A stretch of 64,000 bases of DNA from Bryobacteraceae bacterium (GCA_026129905.1 JAHCHE010000007.1:186001-250000); one strand, 5' to 3'. Shown: positions 17,174 through 26,780, counted from the stretch's first letter. The notes: generated from the sequence alone by a model not told the origin. Numbers and translations are program-made.

Positions 17174-20100
17174 ATGCGGGAACATTTCCTGAGTATTTTG
17201 ATCCTGTTCCTTATCGCCTCCTGCGCCGTGCTCGCGCAAATGGGGTCGGAAGGAGCGTTTCTTGGAGTTGTCAACGACGCCACCGGAGCGGTCGCGCCCG
17301 GCGCGGACATCCTGGTGACAAACCTGGACACTGGTCTGGTGAAACGGACCAGCAGCGATCCGGCGGGGAATTTCGAGATCCTCGCGCTGCCCCCTGGCCC
17401 GTACTCGGTTGGCGTTTCCTTGCAGGGCTTCAAGACCTGGCGGCTGGAACGGGCGGTGCTGACGGTGGGTGAGCGCCGGCGCATCTCCCCGGTACTGGAA
17501 GTCGGTCAAATCAGCGAGCAGGTTTCGGTGGAGGCGACGGTCGAGCTGATGCAGACCGAGAAGAGCTCCGTCGAGGCGGTGGTGCAGGAGCGACAAATCC
17601 GGGATCTGCCTCTTAACGGCAGAAATCCGGCGCAACTCGTCGCGCTGGTACCCGGCATGCGCTTCCTGGGCCGGGGCAACGTCGAGCTGATCTCGACGGT
17701 TCAGGGCCACGGCGTGCGCGACGACCAAACGGAATTCCGGCTGGACGGCCTCAGCTCGAACGCGGGCATGGACGAGGGCGGCATGGCGATACCGAATGTC
17801 GACATGATCGCGGAGTTCAACGTCCAGACCTCGAGCTTCAGCGCTGAACACGGGCGCATGCCGATGCAGGTGGTTATGGTGACCAAGTCGGGAACCAACG
17901 AGTTTCATGGCGCCGCCTGGGAGTTTCTGCGGAACGACAAACTCGACGCGCGGAACGCCTTTGCGACGACCAAACCGGTAATCCGCCGCAACCAGTTCGG
18001 CTTTGCGGTAGGCGGGCCGGTGGTTCGAAACCGGGTTTTCTTCTTCGGCGGCTTTGAGGGCGTTACGGACCGGCGCGAGACCATTTATAACTCTGTCGTG
18101 CCGCAGCCGCAGATGCTGAAAGGCGATTTCTCCTCGCTCCCGAGGACGATCCTGGATCCGGCGACCGGCCAGCCCTTTCCAAACAACCAGATTCCAGAGT
18201 CGCGTTTTTCGGCGGCCTCGGCCTTCTTCTTCCCCCACCTACTGATGCCGAACACGGCCGAGGGGCGATACCGCGCCGTCGCGCCCAGGCCGGAGGATAC
18301 ATACGAATACACCTCGCGCGTCGATTACCAGGTCACCAACAACCACCGGCTTTACGGGCGCTGGGTAGTAGTGGACGTGACGCGGGTGACGCCCGGCTAC
18401 CGGCCCGACATAACAGAGGATCGCACCATCTTTCAGCACAACGCGGGCGTCAACTACAGCTATACGCTGAGTCCCACAACGCTAGTGACAGCGGGGGTTG
18501 GCTACCTCTGGTCGAACAACAACTGGACCGCGCCGCTGGTGGGGAGAGAGAACCTCGTGACCCAGGCCGGAATCCAGGGCATTCCCACCGCGGGCCGGGA
18601 GGAGTCCATCGGGTTGCCGAACGTGAATCTCACCGGCTATACGGGATTCGCGCTGCCCTGGGGCGTGCCGGGCAGGCTGTGGATGTGGGCGGCGAACGCC
18701 AAGACGGGCGTGAACATGATCCGGCGGGAACACTCCATCAGCTTCGGGTATGAGTTCAACGACCGGACAACCTTCTCGCGGCACGCCTCGCACTCGGGCC
18801 GCGGCTCGTTCGACTTCAACGGCCAGTACACCAATGACGCGTTCGCCGACTACCTGCTGGGCCTGGTGTCCTTTACCCGGAGGAATTACCCGGCGGCGAA
18901 ATTCGGCATGGCCCACTCGCCGTATTCTGGCGCGTATGTGCAGGATTTTTGGCGGGTCCATCAGAACCTGACGCTGAACCTGGGGCTGCGCTACGACTAC
19001 TGGCACGAAAAGGCGGCGTACCGAGGTCAGGCGGCCACGTTCGTCCCGGAACTCGGCAAGGTGGTGGCCGGCGAGGACCAGAACGGCAATGTGGACCTGG
19101 GCGCGCAGCCGGTGGCGCCGTTCCTGGCGGCGGCTCTCGACGGCTTGTGGATTCCGGCCTCCGAAGCGGGCCTGCCGCGCGCGCTGTTCAGGGCCAGCGG
19201 TCTGCTCTCGCCGCGGCTCGGGGTGACCTGGCGTCCGGTGGGCAGCAACTCTCTGGTCCTCCGATTCGGCTACGGACTGTTCGCGAGCAGCTACCGCGGC
19301 AATCACACCGCTTCGTCCGGCGCGCTGCCGTACCGGGGCGTGGAGCAGCAGACCCTTAGCCGGACGTCGCCGGAGGCTTGGGAAACGGTCTGGCCCGCCG
19401 ACCCGCGCTCATTCGTCCAGCCTTCCATCACCGAATCGCCGGCTTGGGACAACGACTTGACGAGAGCCCACGAATGGAACTTCTCGATCCAGCAGAGCCT
19501 TCCTTACAAGACTGCGTTAACGCTGTCGTATGTGGGGTCGAAAGTGAGCGGTCAACTGGTCACGAACACGCACAACGAGGTCGCGCCCGGCCGCTACGAC
19601 AACATCGCGGCGGCGCGGCCGTGGCCGGCGTTCGGAACCCTGAACATTCTCGAAGACATCGGCGAATCGTGGTTCAACGCCTTGCAGATGAAACTCGAGC
19701 GGCGCTTCGCCGATGGTCTCTCCTACACGTTCTCCTATTCGTTCTCCAAGCACATCGCCGACAAAGTGCCGGCAAGCAACTGGGGTATTGTGACGCCTTT
19801 CGCCCCGGCGGGCTACGAGCGCGGCCGGGCGGAACTGGACCGCACGCATATCCTGGCGATCAACGGGATTTACGAATTGCCGGTCGGCGCCGGGCGGAGA
19901 TACCTCGCCGGAGCGCATCCGATTGTTAATGGGGTGCTCGGCGGATGGCAGCTCAGCGGATTGTACGCTTTCAATTCCGGCTATCCCCTGACGTTTACGG
20001 CGCCCGGCGCCACGCTGGGAAACGGCTGGAACACGCGCCCCAACCTGGCAGGCGACCTCAGCGTCCCGGATCCGAGCGCCGATCTGTGGTTCAACCCAGC

Positions 20101-20371
20101 GGCCCTGCAAGCGCCGGGGCTCTACCAATTCGGCAATTCCGGGCGCGGCATTCTCGATGGACCGGCCATGCATTCGCTGGACGTCGGGCTGATGAAGAAC
20201 TTCCACTTCACCGAATCGAAGTACCTGCAATTCCGCTGGGAGTTGTTCAACGCGCCGAATTACGTGAACTTGAGCAATCCCGGAACCACCATCGGAGTCG
20301 CCAACACGGGCAAGATCCTGTCGGCCGGGACGGCGAGGCAAATGCAGCTCGGACTGAAGTTCTATTTCTGA
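17174..20371 (+). CDS. TonB-dependent receptor, Oar-like
   Basis: Outer-membrane transporter of about 1065 residues. It has a signal peptide (MREHFLSILILFLIASCAVLAQ), a carboxypeptidase-regulatory domain (GAFLGVVNDATGAVAPGADILVTN, PPGPYSVGVSLQGFKTW), a plug with DLPLNGRNPAQLVALVPGM, the signature MVTKSGTNEFHGAAWEFLRNDKLDARNAF, and a long beta-barrel ending RQMQLGLKFYF. The ATG at 17174 is clear because AGGAGG lies eight bases upstream. The longer frame to 17120 should be ignored. A small hairpin (CTCACGGGG with CCCC-CGGTGAG, 17131-17151) sits in the leader, and TTGACT at 17082-17087 could be a -35 element. The phosphotriesterase-family gene follows 31 bases downstream and probably shares the transcript. 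The cargo is unknown. Confidence 0.92.
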   Translation: MREHFLSILILFLIASCAVLAQMGSEGAFLGVVNDATGAVAPGADILVTNLDTGLVKRTSSDPAGNFEILALPPGPYSVGVSLQGFKTWRLERAVLTVGERRRISPVLEVGQISEQVSVEATVELMQTEKSSVEAVVQERQIRDLPLNGRNPAQLVALVPGMRFLGRGNVELISTVQGHGVRDDQTEFRLDGLSSNAGMDEGGMAIPNVDMIAEFNVQTSSFSAEHGRMPMQVVMVTKSGTNEFHGAAWEFLRNDKLDARNAFATTKPVIRRNQFGFAVGGPVVRNRVFFFGGFEGVTDRRETIYNSVVPQPQMLKGDFSSLPRTILDPATGQPFPNNQIPESRFSAASAFFFPHLLMPNTAEGRYRAVAPRPEDTYEYTSRVDYQVTNNHRLYGRWVVVDVTRVTPGYRPDITEDRTIFQHNAGVNYSYTLSPTTLVTAGVGYLWSNNNWTAPLVGRENLVTQAGIQGIPTAGREESIGLPNVNLTGYTGFALPWGVPGRLWMWAANAKTGVNMIRREHSISFGYEFNDRTTFSRHASHSGRGSFDFNGQYTNDAFADYLLGLVSFTRRNYPAAKFGMAHSPYSGAYVQDFWRVHQNLTLNLGLRYDYWHEKAAYRGQAATFVPELGKVVAGEDQNGNVDLGAQPVAPFLAAALDGLWIPASEAGLPRALFRASGLLSPRLGVTWRPVGSNSLVLRFGYGLFASSYRGNHTASSGALPYRGVEQQTLSRTSPEAWETVWPADPRSFVQPSITESPAWDNDLTRAHEWNFSIQQSLPYKTALTLSYVGSKVSGQLVTNTHNEVAPGRYDNIAAARPWPAFGTLNILEDIGESWFNALQMKLERRFADGLSYTFSYSFSKHIADKVPASNWGIVTPFAPAGYERGRAELDRTHILAINGIYELPVGAGRRYLAGAHPIVNGVLGGWQLSGLYAFNSGYPLTFTAPGATLGNGWNTRPNLAGDLSVPDPSADLWFNPAALQAPGLYQFGNSGRGILDGPAMHSLDVGLMKNFHFTESKYLQFRWELFNAPNYVNLSNPGTTIGVANTGKILSAGTARQMQLGLKFYF

Positions 20372-20402
20372 GCACTACCGTGCGGCGGAGCAGCCAAGCG
20401 AC

Positions 20403-21485
20403 GTGAAAACCCGAAGAGAAATGCTCTCGAGCGCGGCGGGGATGACCGCCGCGCTCGCCCTACAATCGCCCTCGCCCGGCGCGGCTGCGGCGGCGGTCCC
20501 TTCCGTCCTTGGACCGCTGTCTCCGGCCGAACTCGGCGTTACCCTACCGCATGAACATCCTGCCGCGTTGTACGACTGGCGGCGGGTTTCCTATCCCGGA
20601 CCTGCGCCCGACGAGTTGAAAGAGGAATACCGGAACGAGCAGCATCAGTCCCTGCTTGCCTTCTGGGACTTGTTGGGAGCGGAACTGAAGCGGAACGGCG
20701 CACAAAGCATCCTCGATGCGCGAAGCGAACATTCCGGGCGCGACGTACCGACCCTCCAGGAGATCTCCCGCCGAACGGGGCTGAATATCCTCTGCGTAAC
20801 CGGCTACTATGTCGGCTCGCAACGGCCGGCCGATTTTGTCGAGCGAGGCGTCGGTCCGGCGCGCGACTATATGGTCCGGGAACTGAAGGAGGGCATCGCC
20901 GACGCGGGCGTTCGCCCGGCCGCGATCAAGATCGCCGTGGGCGGGCGGGCCGGCGACAAATCCGACGACATCCTGCTCGCCGCCGCCGGGCAAGCCCAGA
21001 AACAGGCCGGCTGCGCGATCACGACGCACGCGACCACGCCCGAGAGCCGGCGGAACATGCTCGACGTTCTCGAGAAGAACGGCGCGGACCTGTCCCGGGT
21101 CGCCATCGGCCACGCGGACTCGAACGGAACCGCTGAAGAGCACGTCGAATTGCTCAAGCGCGGCGGCTACGTCCTCTACACCATCTGGGGCATCACCAAT
21201 CCGAAGCTGATCGGAACGCGCACGCCGCCGGCGCCGGACCACTCCGGGCGGCTGATTCGCAGCTTGTTGGACCGCGGTTTGATCCGGAACGTGATGTTTT
21301 CGATTGACTTCTCCATCTACCCGCACCAGGGCGGCATTGTCCTTCGGCTTTACGACATACCCGACCGGACTTCCAACTACATCTTCACTTTCGTGATGCC
21401 GCAGTTGCGAAAACTCGGGGTGTCCGACAGCGAGATCCGGCAGATGATGGTGGACAACCCGCGACGCCACCTCTGCGGCGCCTGA
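20403..21485 (+). CDS. Phosphotriesterase-family metal-dependent hydrolase
   Basis: Amidohydrolase-superfamily barrel related to bacterial phosphotriesterase and PTE-like lactonases. The leader MKTRREMLSSAAGMTAALALQ looks like a Tat signal, so the enzyme probably acts outside the cytoplasm. Metal ligands expected for the family are visible: His-x-His in TLPHEHPAAL, the bridging Lys in AAIKIAVGG, His in TTHATTPE and IGHADSNG, and the Asp in MFSIDFSIY. It is 360 residues long, normal for the family. Closeness to the TonB receptor (31 bases) suggests that the receptor imports the product or substrate. Phosphotriesters are unlikely natural substrates, and lactone or ester hydrolysis is more plausible. 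The GTG start at 20403 has only a weak ribosome-binding site. Confidence 0.85.
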   Translation: MKTRREMLSSAAGMTAALALQSPSPGAAAAAVPSVLGPLSPAELGVTLPHEHPAALYDWRRVSYPGPAPDELKEEYRNEQHQSLLAFWDLLGAELKRNGAQSILDARSEHSGRDVPTLQEISRRTGLNILCVTGYYVGSQRPADFVERGVGPARDYMVRELKEGIADAGVRPAAIKIAVGGRAGDKSDDILLAAAGQAQKQAGCAITTHATTPESRRNMLDVLEKNGADLSRVAIGHADSNGTAEEHVELLKRGGYVLYTIWGITNPKLIGTRTPPAPDHSGRLIRSLLDRGLIRNVMFSIDFSIYPHQGGIVLRLYDIPDRTSNYIFTFVMPQLRKLGVSDSEIRQMMVDNPRRHLCGA

Positions 21486-21575
21486 GGGCAGGCCTGCGCC
21501 TGGTGGCCGCGCTCGGCTTGTTGTTGCGACAATCGTTCACATGACGGTACTCGTCACCTCAGCCGCGCTTGCCAT

Positions 21576-22613
21576 ATGAACATCGCGCTGTTCCCCCTGG
21601 ATGACTACTGGTGGTTTTATCTGGCGTTCACCGGCTTCGTGCTGTTGCTGCTGGCGCTGGACCTGGGCGTGTTTCACCGCAAAGCCCATGCCGTCAGCTT
21701 CCGCGAAGCGACCATCTGGAGCATCGTCTGGATCGCTTTGGCGCTGGCCTTTAATTACGCTTTCTATCAGTACGCGCTCGACAAGTTCGCCGAGGACCCC
21801 CGCCTGCTGGCCGAACCCGGGTTCTCGCCTCCGGAGGCGGCCAGACGCGTCGCGCTCGAATTCCTGACGGGCTACATCGTCGAGAAGTCGCTGTCGGTCG
21901 ACAACATTTTCGTGTTCGTCGTGGTTTTCGGTTACTTCGCGATTCCCGCCGCCTACCAGCACCGCGTGCTTTTCTTCGGCATCATCGGCGCCTTGTTTTT
22001 CCGCGCGATTTTCATCGCCGTGGGCTCCGTGCTGATCCAGTATCACTGGGTCCTCATCCTGTTCGGCGTCTTCCTCATCGTTACTGGCCTGAAGATGATG
22101 TTCGCTCCGGAGAAGCCGATCGAGCCGGAGAAGAACCCGCTGATCCGGCTGTTCCGGCGGTTCGTCCCCGTCACGCCGGACCTGGAAGGCCAGCGGTTCT
22201 TCCTCCGCAAGGAAGGCGCCGTGCACGCGACGCCCCTGTTCATCGCGCTGTTGTTCGTCGAAGTGACCGACATCGTGTTCGCGATCGATTCCGTGCCGGC
22301 GATTTTCGCGCTGACGAAGGAACCGATGATCGTGTACACGTCGAACGTGTTCGCCATCCTCGGCCTGCGGGCCATGTACTTCCTGCTCGCGGGAGCGGTG
22401 GCGCGTTTCTACATGCTGAAGTATGGCCTCGCGGTGGTCCTGATTTTCGTCGGTCTGAAGATGGCGTGGCTCAACGACGCGTTTGGCGGCAAGTTCCCCA
22501 TCGCCTGGTCGCTGGCCATCATCGCCGGCGTGATCGCGCTGTCAATTACGCTTTCTCTCGTGTTCACTCGCAAGTCCGCTTCCGGGCCGGGAGACGAGGC
22601 CCTGCCCAGATAG
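21576..22613 (+). CDS. TerC family integral membrane protein
   Basis: Polytopic inner-membrane protein of the TerC/Alx family, whose members handle manganese or other metal ions and contribute to tellurite resistance in some bacteria. Several hydrophobic helices are evident (for example FYLAFTGFVLLLLALDLGVF, LFFRAIFIAVGSVLIQ, HWVLILFGVFLIVTGLKMMF, LAIIAGVIALSITLSLVF). The acidic family motifs are LTGYIVEKSLSVDNIFVFVV and LLFVEVTDIVFAIDSVPAIFA, with Asp and Glu buried in the membrane. At 345 residues it is of normal length. Only 90 bases precede it, and I saw no manganese-riboswitch-like structure there. It appears to be a single gene, with an inverted repeat 80 bases downstream. Confidence 0.9.
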   Translation: MNIALFPLDDYWWFYLAFTGFVLLLLALDLGVFHRKAHAVSFREATIWSIVWIALALAFNYAFYQYALDKFAEDPRLLAEPGFSPPEAARRVALEFLTGYIVEKSLSVDNIFVFVVVFGYFAIPAAYQHRVLFFGIIGALFFRAIFIAVGSVLIQYHWVLILFGVFLIVTGLKMMFAPEKPIEPEKNPLIRLFRRFVPVTPDLEGQRFFLRKEGAVHATPLFIALLFVEVTDIVFAIDSVPAIFALTKEPMIVYTSNVFAILGLRAMYFLLAGAVARFYMLKYGLAVVLIFVGLKMAWLNDAFGGKFPIAWSLAIIAGVIALSITLSLVFTRKSASGPGDEALPR

Positions 22614-22696
22614 GCCGCGCGCGCTGAGTGACCCCGGAACGCGCGCACGGGAAGCTTCATGCGGCTGGTGGTAGGTCCCGCTGATTGCCGGCGCAA

Positions 22697-22718
22697 GAGT
22701 CCACACGAGTGTGGACTC
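22697..22718. promoter_or_regulatory. Perfect 10-bp inverted repeat before the uronate genes
   Basis: GAGTCCACAC (22697-22706) and GTGTGGACTC (22709-22718) are exact inverted copies separated by GA. The site lies about 80 bases past terC and 83 bases before uxaE. No T-run follows, and the two-base spacer is poor for an RNA hairpin, so a protein-binding operator for the hexuronate genes is more likely than a terminator. No regulator gene is adjacent. Confidence 0.45.
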
Positions 22719-22801
22719 GGCTTGCTGAGAGCGCGCGCCACGAGTGCGGAACCGCTGGTTGGCGACCCCCCGGCTCCGGTTCGGTACACTAGGGTCTGAT
22801 T

Positions 22802-24055
22802 ATGCCGCTCACGTTGGGTAAGTTTTCGCTGGGAGTGGGAGACCGCTTCGCACACCAGGCGCGCGCGCAATTGCAGGCTTGCGCCCTGGCCGCCAAAGAA
22901 GGCGCGGACGTCACGCCGGTGTGGAATAAGTCCTATCGGGAACACATGATTATCGGATCGACGCCGGAGAGCGCGCGCCAGGCCGCGTCCGCCGCCGTGC
23001 GCCAACTAGGCTGGACCGCGGCGTATCATGTCGACGCCGACCACATTAACCTGAAAACCGTCGACGGCTTCCTCGATTCCTGCGATTTCTACACCATCGA
23101 CGTCGCCGACGCCATCGGCGAGGCCGGCGGCGCGGAACCCGCCGAGGCATTCGTGAAACGGCATCCCGAACTCGCCGGAAGCCTGTCCATACCGGGTATC
23201 GGCGAGCCCTTCCAGACCACCTCCGAATCCGTCGCCGCCATCGCCCGGAAGTATCTACCGGCCGTGGGGCAGGCGGGCGAAATCTACCGCCGCATCGAGA
23301 ACGCCAAAGGCGCGGGGAACTTCATCTCGGAGGTCTCGATGGACGAGACCGACAGCCCCCAGACGCCCGCCGAGCTGCTGGTGATCCTGGCCGCGATCGC
23401 GGACGAGAAGATCCCCATCCAGACGATTGCGCCCAAATTCACCGGACGTTTCAATAAAGGCGTCGATTATGTTGGCGATATCGCGCAATTTGAAAAGGAA
23501 TTTCAGGACGATCTGGCTGTGGTGGCCCACGCGGTGGAACGGTACGGGTTGCCGGCGAACCTGAAATTAAGCGTCCATTCCGGCAGCGACAAGTTCTCCA
23601 TCTATCCGCCCATCCGGCGGGCTCTGGCGCGGTCCGGCGCGGGGGTGCATCTGAAGACCGCGGGCACCACCTGGCTGGAGGAACTGATCGGCCTGGCCGA
23701 GGCGGGCGGGGACGGGCTGGCGCTGGCCAAAGAGGTGTACGAGGAGGCCTATGCGCATCGCGAAGAGCTCTGCGCGCCGTACGCCGCGGTCATCGATATC
23801 GACCCTGCCCGCCTTCCGCCGATCGAGACCGTCCGCGGCTGGACGCCGGACCAGTACGTCAACACGCTGCGGCACGATCGCGCCTGTCCGGACTTCAACC
23901 CCCACGTCCGCCAACTGCTTCACGTCGGCTACAAGGTGGCGGCGAAAATGGGGGATCGATACCTGGCCATGCTGCAAACCTGCGAAGAGCCGATCGCCCG
24001 CAACGTAACGCATAACCTCCTGGAGCGGCACATTCGGCCGCTTTTCCCAATGTGA
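22802..24055 (+). CDS. uxaE: Tagaturonate/fructuronate epimerase (UxaE family)
   Basis: Metal-dependent epimerase that interconverts D-tagaturonate and D-fructuronate, letting galacturonate enter the glucuronate branch without altronate enzymes. The 417-residue sequence fits the UxaE family: GKFSLGVGDRFAHQARAQL at the start, AYHVDADHINLKTV, PKFTGRFNKGVDYVGDI, LKLSVHSGSDKFSIYPPI with a likely metal-binding His, and HLKTAGTTWLEELIGL. The adjacent uxaC gene begins about ten bases after its stop and supports the assignment strongly. The start ATG at 22802 has no strong Shine-Dalgarno, but TACACT lies 12-17 bases upstream. A perfect inverted repeat upstream may be its operator. Confidence 0.85.
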   Translation: MPLTLGKFSLGVGDRFAHQARAQLQACALAAKEGADVTPVWNKSYREHMIIGSTPESARQAASAAVRQLGWTAAYHVDADHINLKTVDGFLDSCDFYTIDVADAIGEAGGAEPAEAFVKRHPELAGSLSIPGIGEPFQTTSESVAAIARKYLPAVGQAGEIYRRIENAKGAGNFISEVSMDETDSPQTPAELLVILAAIADEKIPIQTIAPKFTGRFNKGVDYVGDIAQFEKEFQDDLAVVAHAVERYGLPANLKLSVHSGSDKFSIYPPIRRALARSGAGVHLKTAGTTWLEELIGLAEAGGDGLALAKEVYEEAYAHREELCAPYAAVIDIDPARLPPIETVRGWTPDQYVNTLRHDRACPDFNPHVRQLLHVGYKVAAKMGDRYLAMLQTCEEPIARNVTHNLLERHIRPLFPM

Positions 24056-24066
24056 GGCAGGGCGTC

Positions 24067-25467
24067 ATGCCATTCATCCACGACGATTTCCTGTTGACGA
24101 ACCCGGCCGCCCGCCGGCTCTATCACGAGTACGCCAGGGACGAACCGATCCTCGATTACCATTGCCACCTGCCGCCCCGGGACATCGCCGAGAACCGCCG
24201 CTTCCAAAACGTGTTTGAAGCCTGGCTCGAGGGCGACCACTACAAGTGGCGCGCGATGCGGGCCAACGGCTACGACGAGAGCTATTGCACCGGAGACGTC
24301 CCGCCCTACGAGAAGTTCATGGCCTGGGCGCGCACGGTGCCCTACACGCTGCGCAATCCCCTCTACCACTGGACTCACCTGGAGCTCAAGCGGTACTTCG
24401 ACATCGACGATTTGCTGGACGAGCACACGGGACCCGCCATCTGGGAACGCACCGGCCGGATGCTGGCAAGCGACGAACTCTCCGCGCAGGGCATTCTGAA
24501 GAAGTTCAACGTCCGGGCGCTGTGCACCACCGACGACCCGACCGACGACCTGTCCTGCCACCGGGCGATTGCGGCCTCGGGCCTCGAGACGCGCGTTTTT
24601 CCCACCTTTCGCCCGGACAAAGCGATGATGCTGAATCCGCCGCAGGCGTTCAACGCCTGGACAGATCGGCTAGGGGAAGCGAGCAACGTCGATATCCGGA
24701 ATCTCTCGAGCTTCGTCGATGCGCTCACCCGGCGGCACGACTACTTCCATGAAATGGGTTGCCGCCTCTCCGATCACGGCATCGGCGCCTGCTACTCGCG
24801 ACATTGCCCCGACGGAAACGCCGCCGCCATTTTCGACAAAGCGCGGTCGGGCAGAGCCGTCGATTCCGAAGAACAGGATGCGTTCGACGCGTTCCTGATG
24901 CTGCTGTTCGGCCGGCTGGACGCCCAACGCGGCTGGACCAAGCAACTCCATCTCGGCGCCCGCCGCAACGCTAACAGCCGCATGCTCGAGCGGCTCGGAC
25001 CCGACACGGGCTTTGACTCGATGGCCGACGGGCCGCAGATCGAAGCGCTGGCTACCTACCTGGACCGGCTGGATCGCGAGAACGCGCTGCCCAAGACGAT
25101 CCTGTACGCCAACAGCCCCGCCTGCAACTATACGTTCACCACCCTGATGGGCTGTTTCCAGGACGGTTCGGTCCCGGGGAAAATGCAGTTCGGCAGCGGA
25201 TGGTGGCACCTGGACCAGAAGGAAGGGATGGAAGCGCAGCTCAACGCGCTTTCGAACACGGGCCTGCTCTCCCGCTTTGTCGGCATGCTGACGGATTCCC
25301 GCTCGTTCCTCTCGTATCCGCGCCACGAGTACTTCCGCCGCGTCCTGTGCAACCTGGTCGGCCGCGATCTCGAGGCCGGCGAGCTTCCCGACCTCGACAT
25401 GGCCGGCGCGATGATCCGCAACATCTGCTACGCCAATGCGAAGGCGTACCTGGATCTGCCGTTTTAA
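24067..25467 (+). CDS. uxaC: Uronate isomerase (glucuronate/galacturonate isomerase)
   Basis: Amidohydrolase-superfamily enzyme that isomerises D-glucuronate to D-fructuronate and D-galacturonate to D-tagaturonate. Family features are ILDYHCHLPPRDIAENR with the metal-binding His-x-His, RNPLYHWTHLELKRYFDI, NVRALCTTDDPTDDL, KQLHLGARRNANSRM, MQFGSGWWHLDQKEGMEAQL and GMLTDSRSFLSYPRHEYFRRVLCNL. At 466 residues it is full length. I prefer the ATG at 24067, which has AGG about ten bases upstream. A GTG at 24052 would overlap the uxaE stop and is also possible. With UxaE it makes a complete route from galacturonate to fructuronate. The fructuronate reductase needed next is not in this window. Confidence 0.95.
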   Translation: MPFIHDDFLLTNPAARRLYHEYARDEPILDYHCHLPPRDIAENRRFQNVFEAWLEGDHYKWRAMRANGYDESYCTGDVPPYEKFMAWARTVPYTLRNPLYHWTHLELKRYFDIDDLLDEHTGPAIWERTGRMLASDELSAQGILKKFNVRALCTTDDPTDDLSCHRAIAASGLETRVFPTFRPDKAMMLNPPQAFNAWTDRLGEASNVDIRNLSSFVDALTRRHDYFHEMGCRLSDHGIGACYSRHCPDGNAAAIFDKARSGRAVDSEEQDAFDAFLMLLFGRLDAQRGWTKQLHLGARRNANSRMLERLGPDTGFDSMADGPQIEALATYLDRLDRENALPKTILYANSPACNYTFTTLMGCFQDGSVPGKMQFGSGWWHLDQKEGMEAQLNALSNTGLLSRFVGMLTDSRSFLSYPRHEYFRRVLCNLVGRDLEAGELPDLDMAGAMIRNICYANAKAYLDLPF

Positions 25468-25496
25468 GCACCACCCAAACGGCCCTCGCTCTCTTC

Positions 25497-26780
25497 TCAC
25501 GCCTCCGGATATTTCCACGGCGCACGATACGGGCGGCTCAGCAGGTGATTGGCTTCCTCGTCGCCGATGATGCGCTCGCGCTCGCCGTCCCATTCGATGC
25601 TGCGGCCCAGCTTGTACGAAAGCATCCCGAGGAGCGAGACGTTCGTCGAGCGGTGGCCGATCTCGATGTCGGAGGCGGGCCGCCTGCCCGTGCGGATGCA
25701 TTCCAGGAAATTAGCGAACAATTCGCGGATATTCTGATCGTCGGGCTGATTGAGCTTTGGATCTTCATGGATGGCCGGCTCGCCTTTTTTCGCCGGGTAG
25801 AAGGTCCAGCCGTCCAGCCAGCCCAAGTGCAACGTGCCCTCCGTTCCATAGAAGTAGCAGCCGATGGCGGTCTTTTCCGCGTTATTGCCGGCATACTGGC
25901 GGTGCTCCCAGAGCACGCGGAACGACTCGAAATCGTAGCTCGCCGCCTGGGTGTCCGGCGCATCCGCAATGCCCTGGCGGATAAACCGCCCGCCGGTGGA
26001 GTAAATCCGGCGCGGGTATTTCTCCTCGGTCCACCAAAGGATCTGGTCCATCCAGTGAATGCCCCAGTCGCCGAGCGTGCCGTTGGCGTAATCGAGAAAC
26101 TGCCGGAAGCCGCGCGGGTGCAGGGCCTTGTTGTACGGCCGCCACGGAGCGGGCCCGCACCACATATCCCAGTCGAGCCCCTGCGGCGGCTCGGAATCGG
26201 GAACAGTTCCCTGCCCTCCCCCGCCGGGCGAATGCACGAACGCGCGGATCATCCCGATCTTGCCGGCCTTGCCCGCCCGGAGGAATTCCATCGCCGAGAT
26301 GTTATGCGGCGATACTCGGCGGTGCGTCCCCACCTGCACAACGCGTTTGTTGGCGCGCGCCGCGTTCACCATCGCACGGCCCTCTTTGATGGTGTGTCCG
26401 ATCGGTTTCTCGACGTACACATGCGCGCCGGCGTTGACGGCCCCGATGGTGGCCAGCGGATGCCAGTGGTCGGGCGTGGCGACGATGGCGATCTCGACGT
26501 TCTCCTTGGCGAGCAGGTCGCGGTAGTCCTTGTACTTGTTTGGCTGATCGCCGGAAAGCTTGTTCACCTCGGCGGCGGCCGAATCCAACTGGCCGTCGTC
26601 GACGTCGCACAGGCCCACCACCTTCCAGTCATCCGAGCGGATGGCCTCGCGCAGGATGTTCATGCCCCACCAACCCGAGCCGATGAGCGCCGTGCGGCGC
26701 TTGGTTCTCGCCTGCGCGTGAATGAACGGCGCGGCGGCCGGCGCCGCGAGTGAATCCCTCAGAAAGCGTCTGCGGTTCAT
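25497..26780 (-). CDS. Gfo/Idh/MocA family oxidoreductase with Tat signal
   Basis: NAD(P)-dependent sugar-type oxidoreductase. A twin-arginine leader (MNRRRFLRDSLAAPAAAPFIHA) precedes the Rossmann fold (RRTALIGSGWWGMNILREAI). Family blocks follow: NVEIAIVATPDHWHPLATIGAVNAGAHVYVEKPIGHTIKEGRAMV, VVQVGTHRRVSPHN and GDWGIHWMDQILWW. The conserved EKP lysine is present. The start at 26780 has AAGGA eight bases upstream, and the longer frame to 26852 overlaps the divergent promoter. Exported members that keep their cofactor bound, like glucose-fructose oxidoreductase, are known for this family. The substrate is unknown. It converges on uxaC, so a role in sugar or uronate use is possible but unproven. 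Confidence 0.9.
   Translation of the reverse strand: MNRRRFLRDSLAAPAAAPFIHAQARTKRRTALIGSGWWGMNILREAIRSDDWKVVGLCDVDDGQLDSAAAEVNKLSGDQPNKYKDYRDLLAKENVEIAIVATPDHWHPLATIGAVNAGAHVYVEKPIGHTIKEGRAMVNAARANKRVVQVGTHRRVSPHNISAMEFLRAGKAGKIGMIRAFVHSPGGGGQGTVPDSEPPQGLDWDMWCGPAPWRPYNKALHPRGFRQFLDYANGTLGDWGIHWMDQILWWTEEKYPRRIYSTGGRFIRQGIADAPDTQAASYDFESFRVLWEHRQYAGNNAEKTAIGCYFYGTEGTLHLGWLDGWTFYPAKKGEPAIHEDPKLNQPDDQNIRELFANFLECIRTGRRPASDIEIGHRSTNVSLLGMLSYKLGRSIEWDGERERIIGDEEANHLLSRPYRAPWKYPEA

Noticed and set aside
22697-22718. Intrinsic terminator for terC
   Set aside because: The perfect inverted repeat has only a two-base spacer and no T-run after it, so an operator is the better reading.
25200-26753. 517-codon plus-strand frame across uxaC and the Gfo/Idh/MocA gene
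   Set aside because: It overlaps the well-supported end of UxaC and is antisense to the oxidoreductase. The composition is that of a shadow frame.
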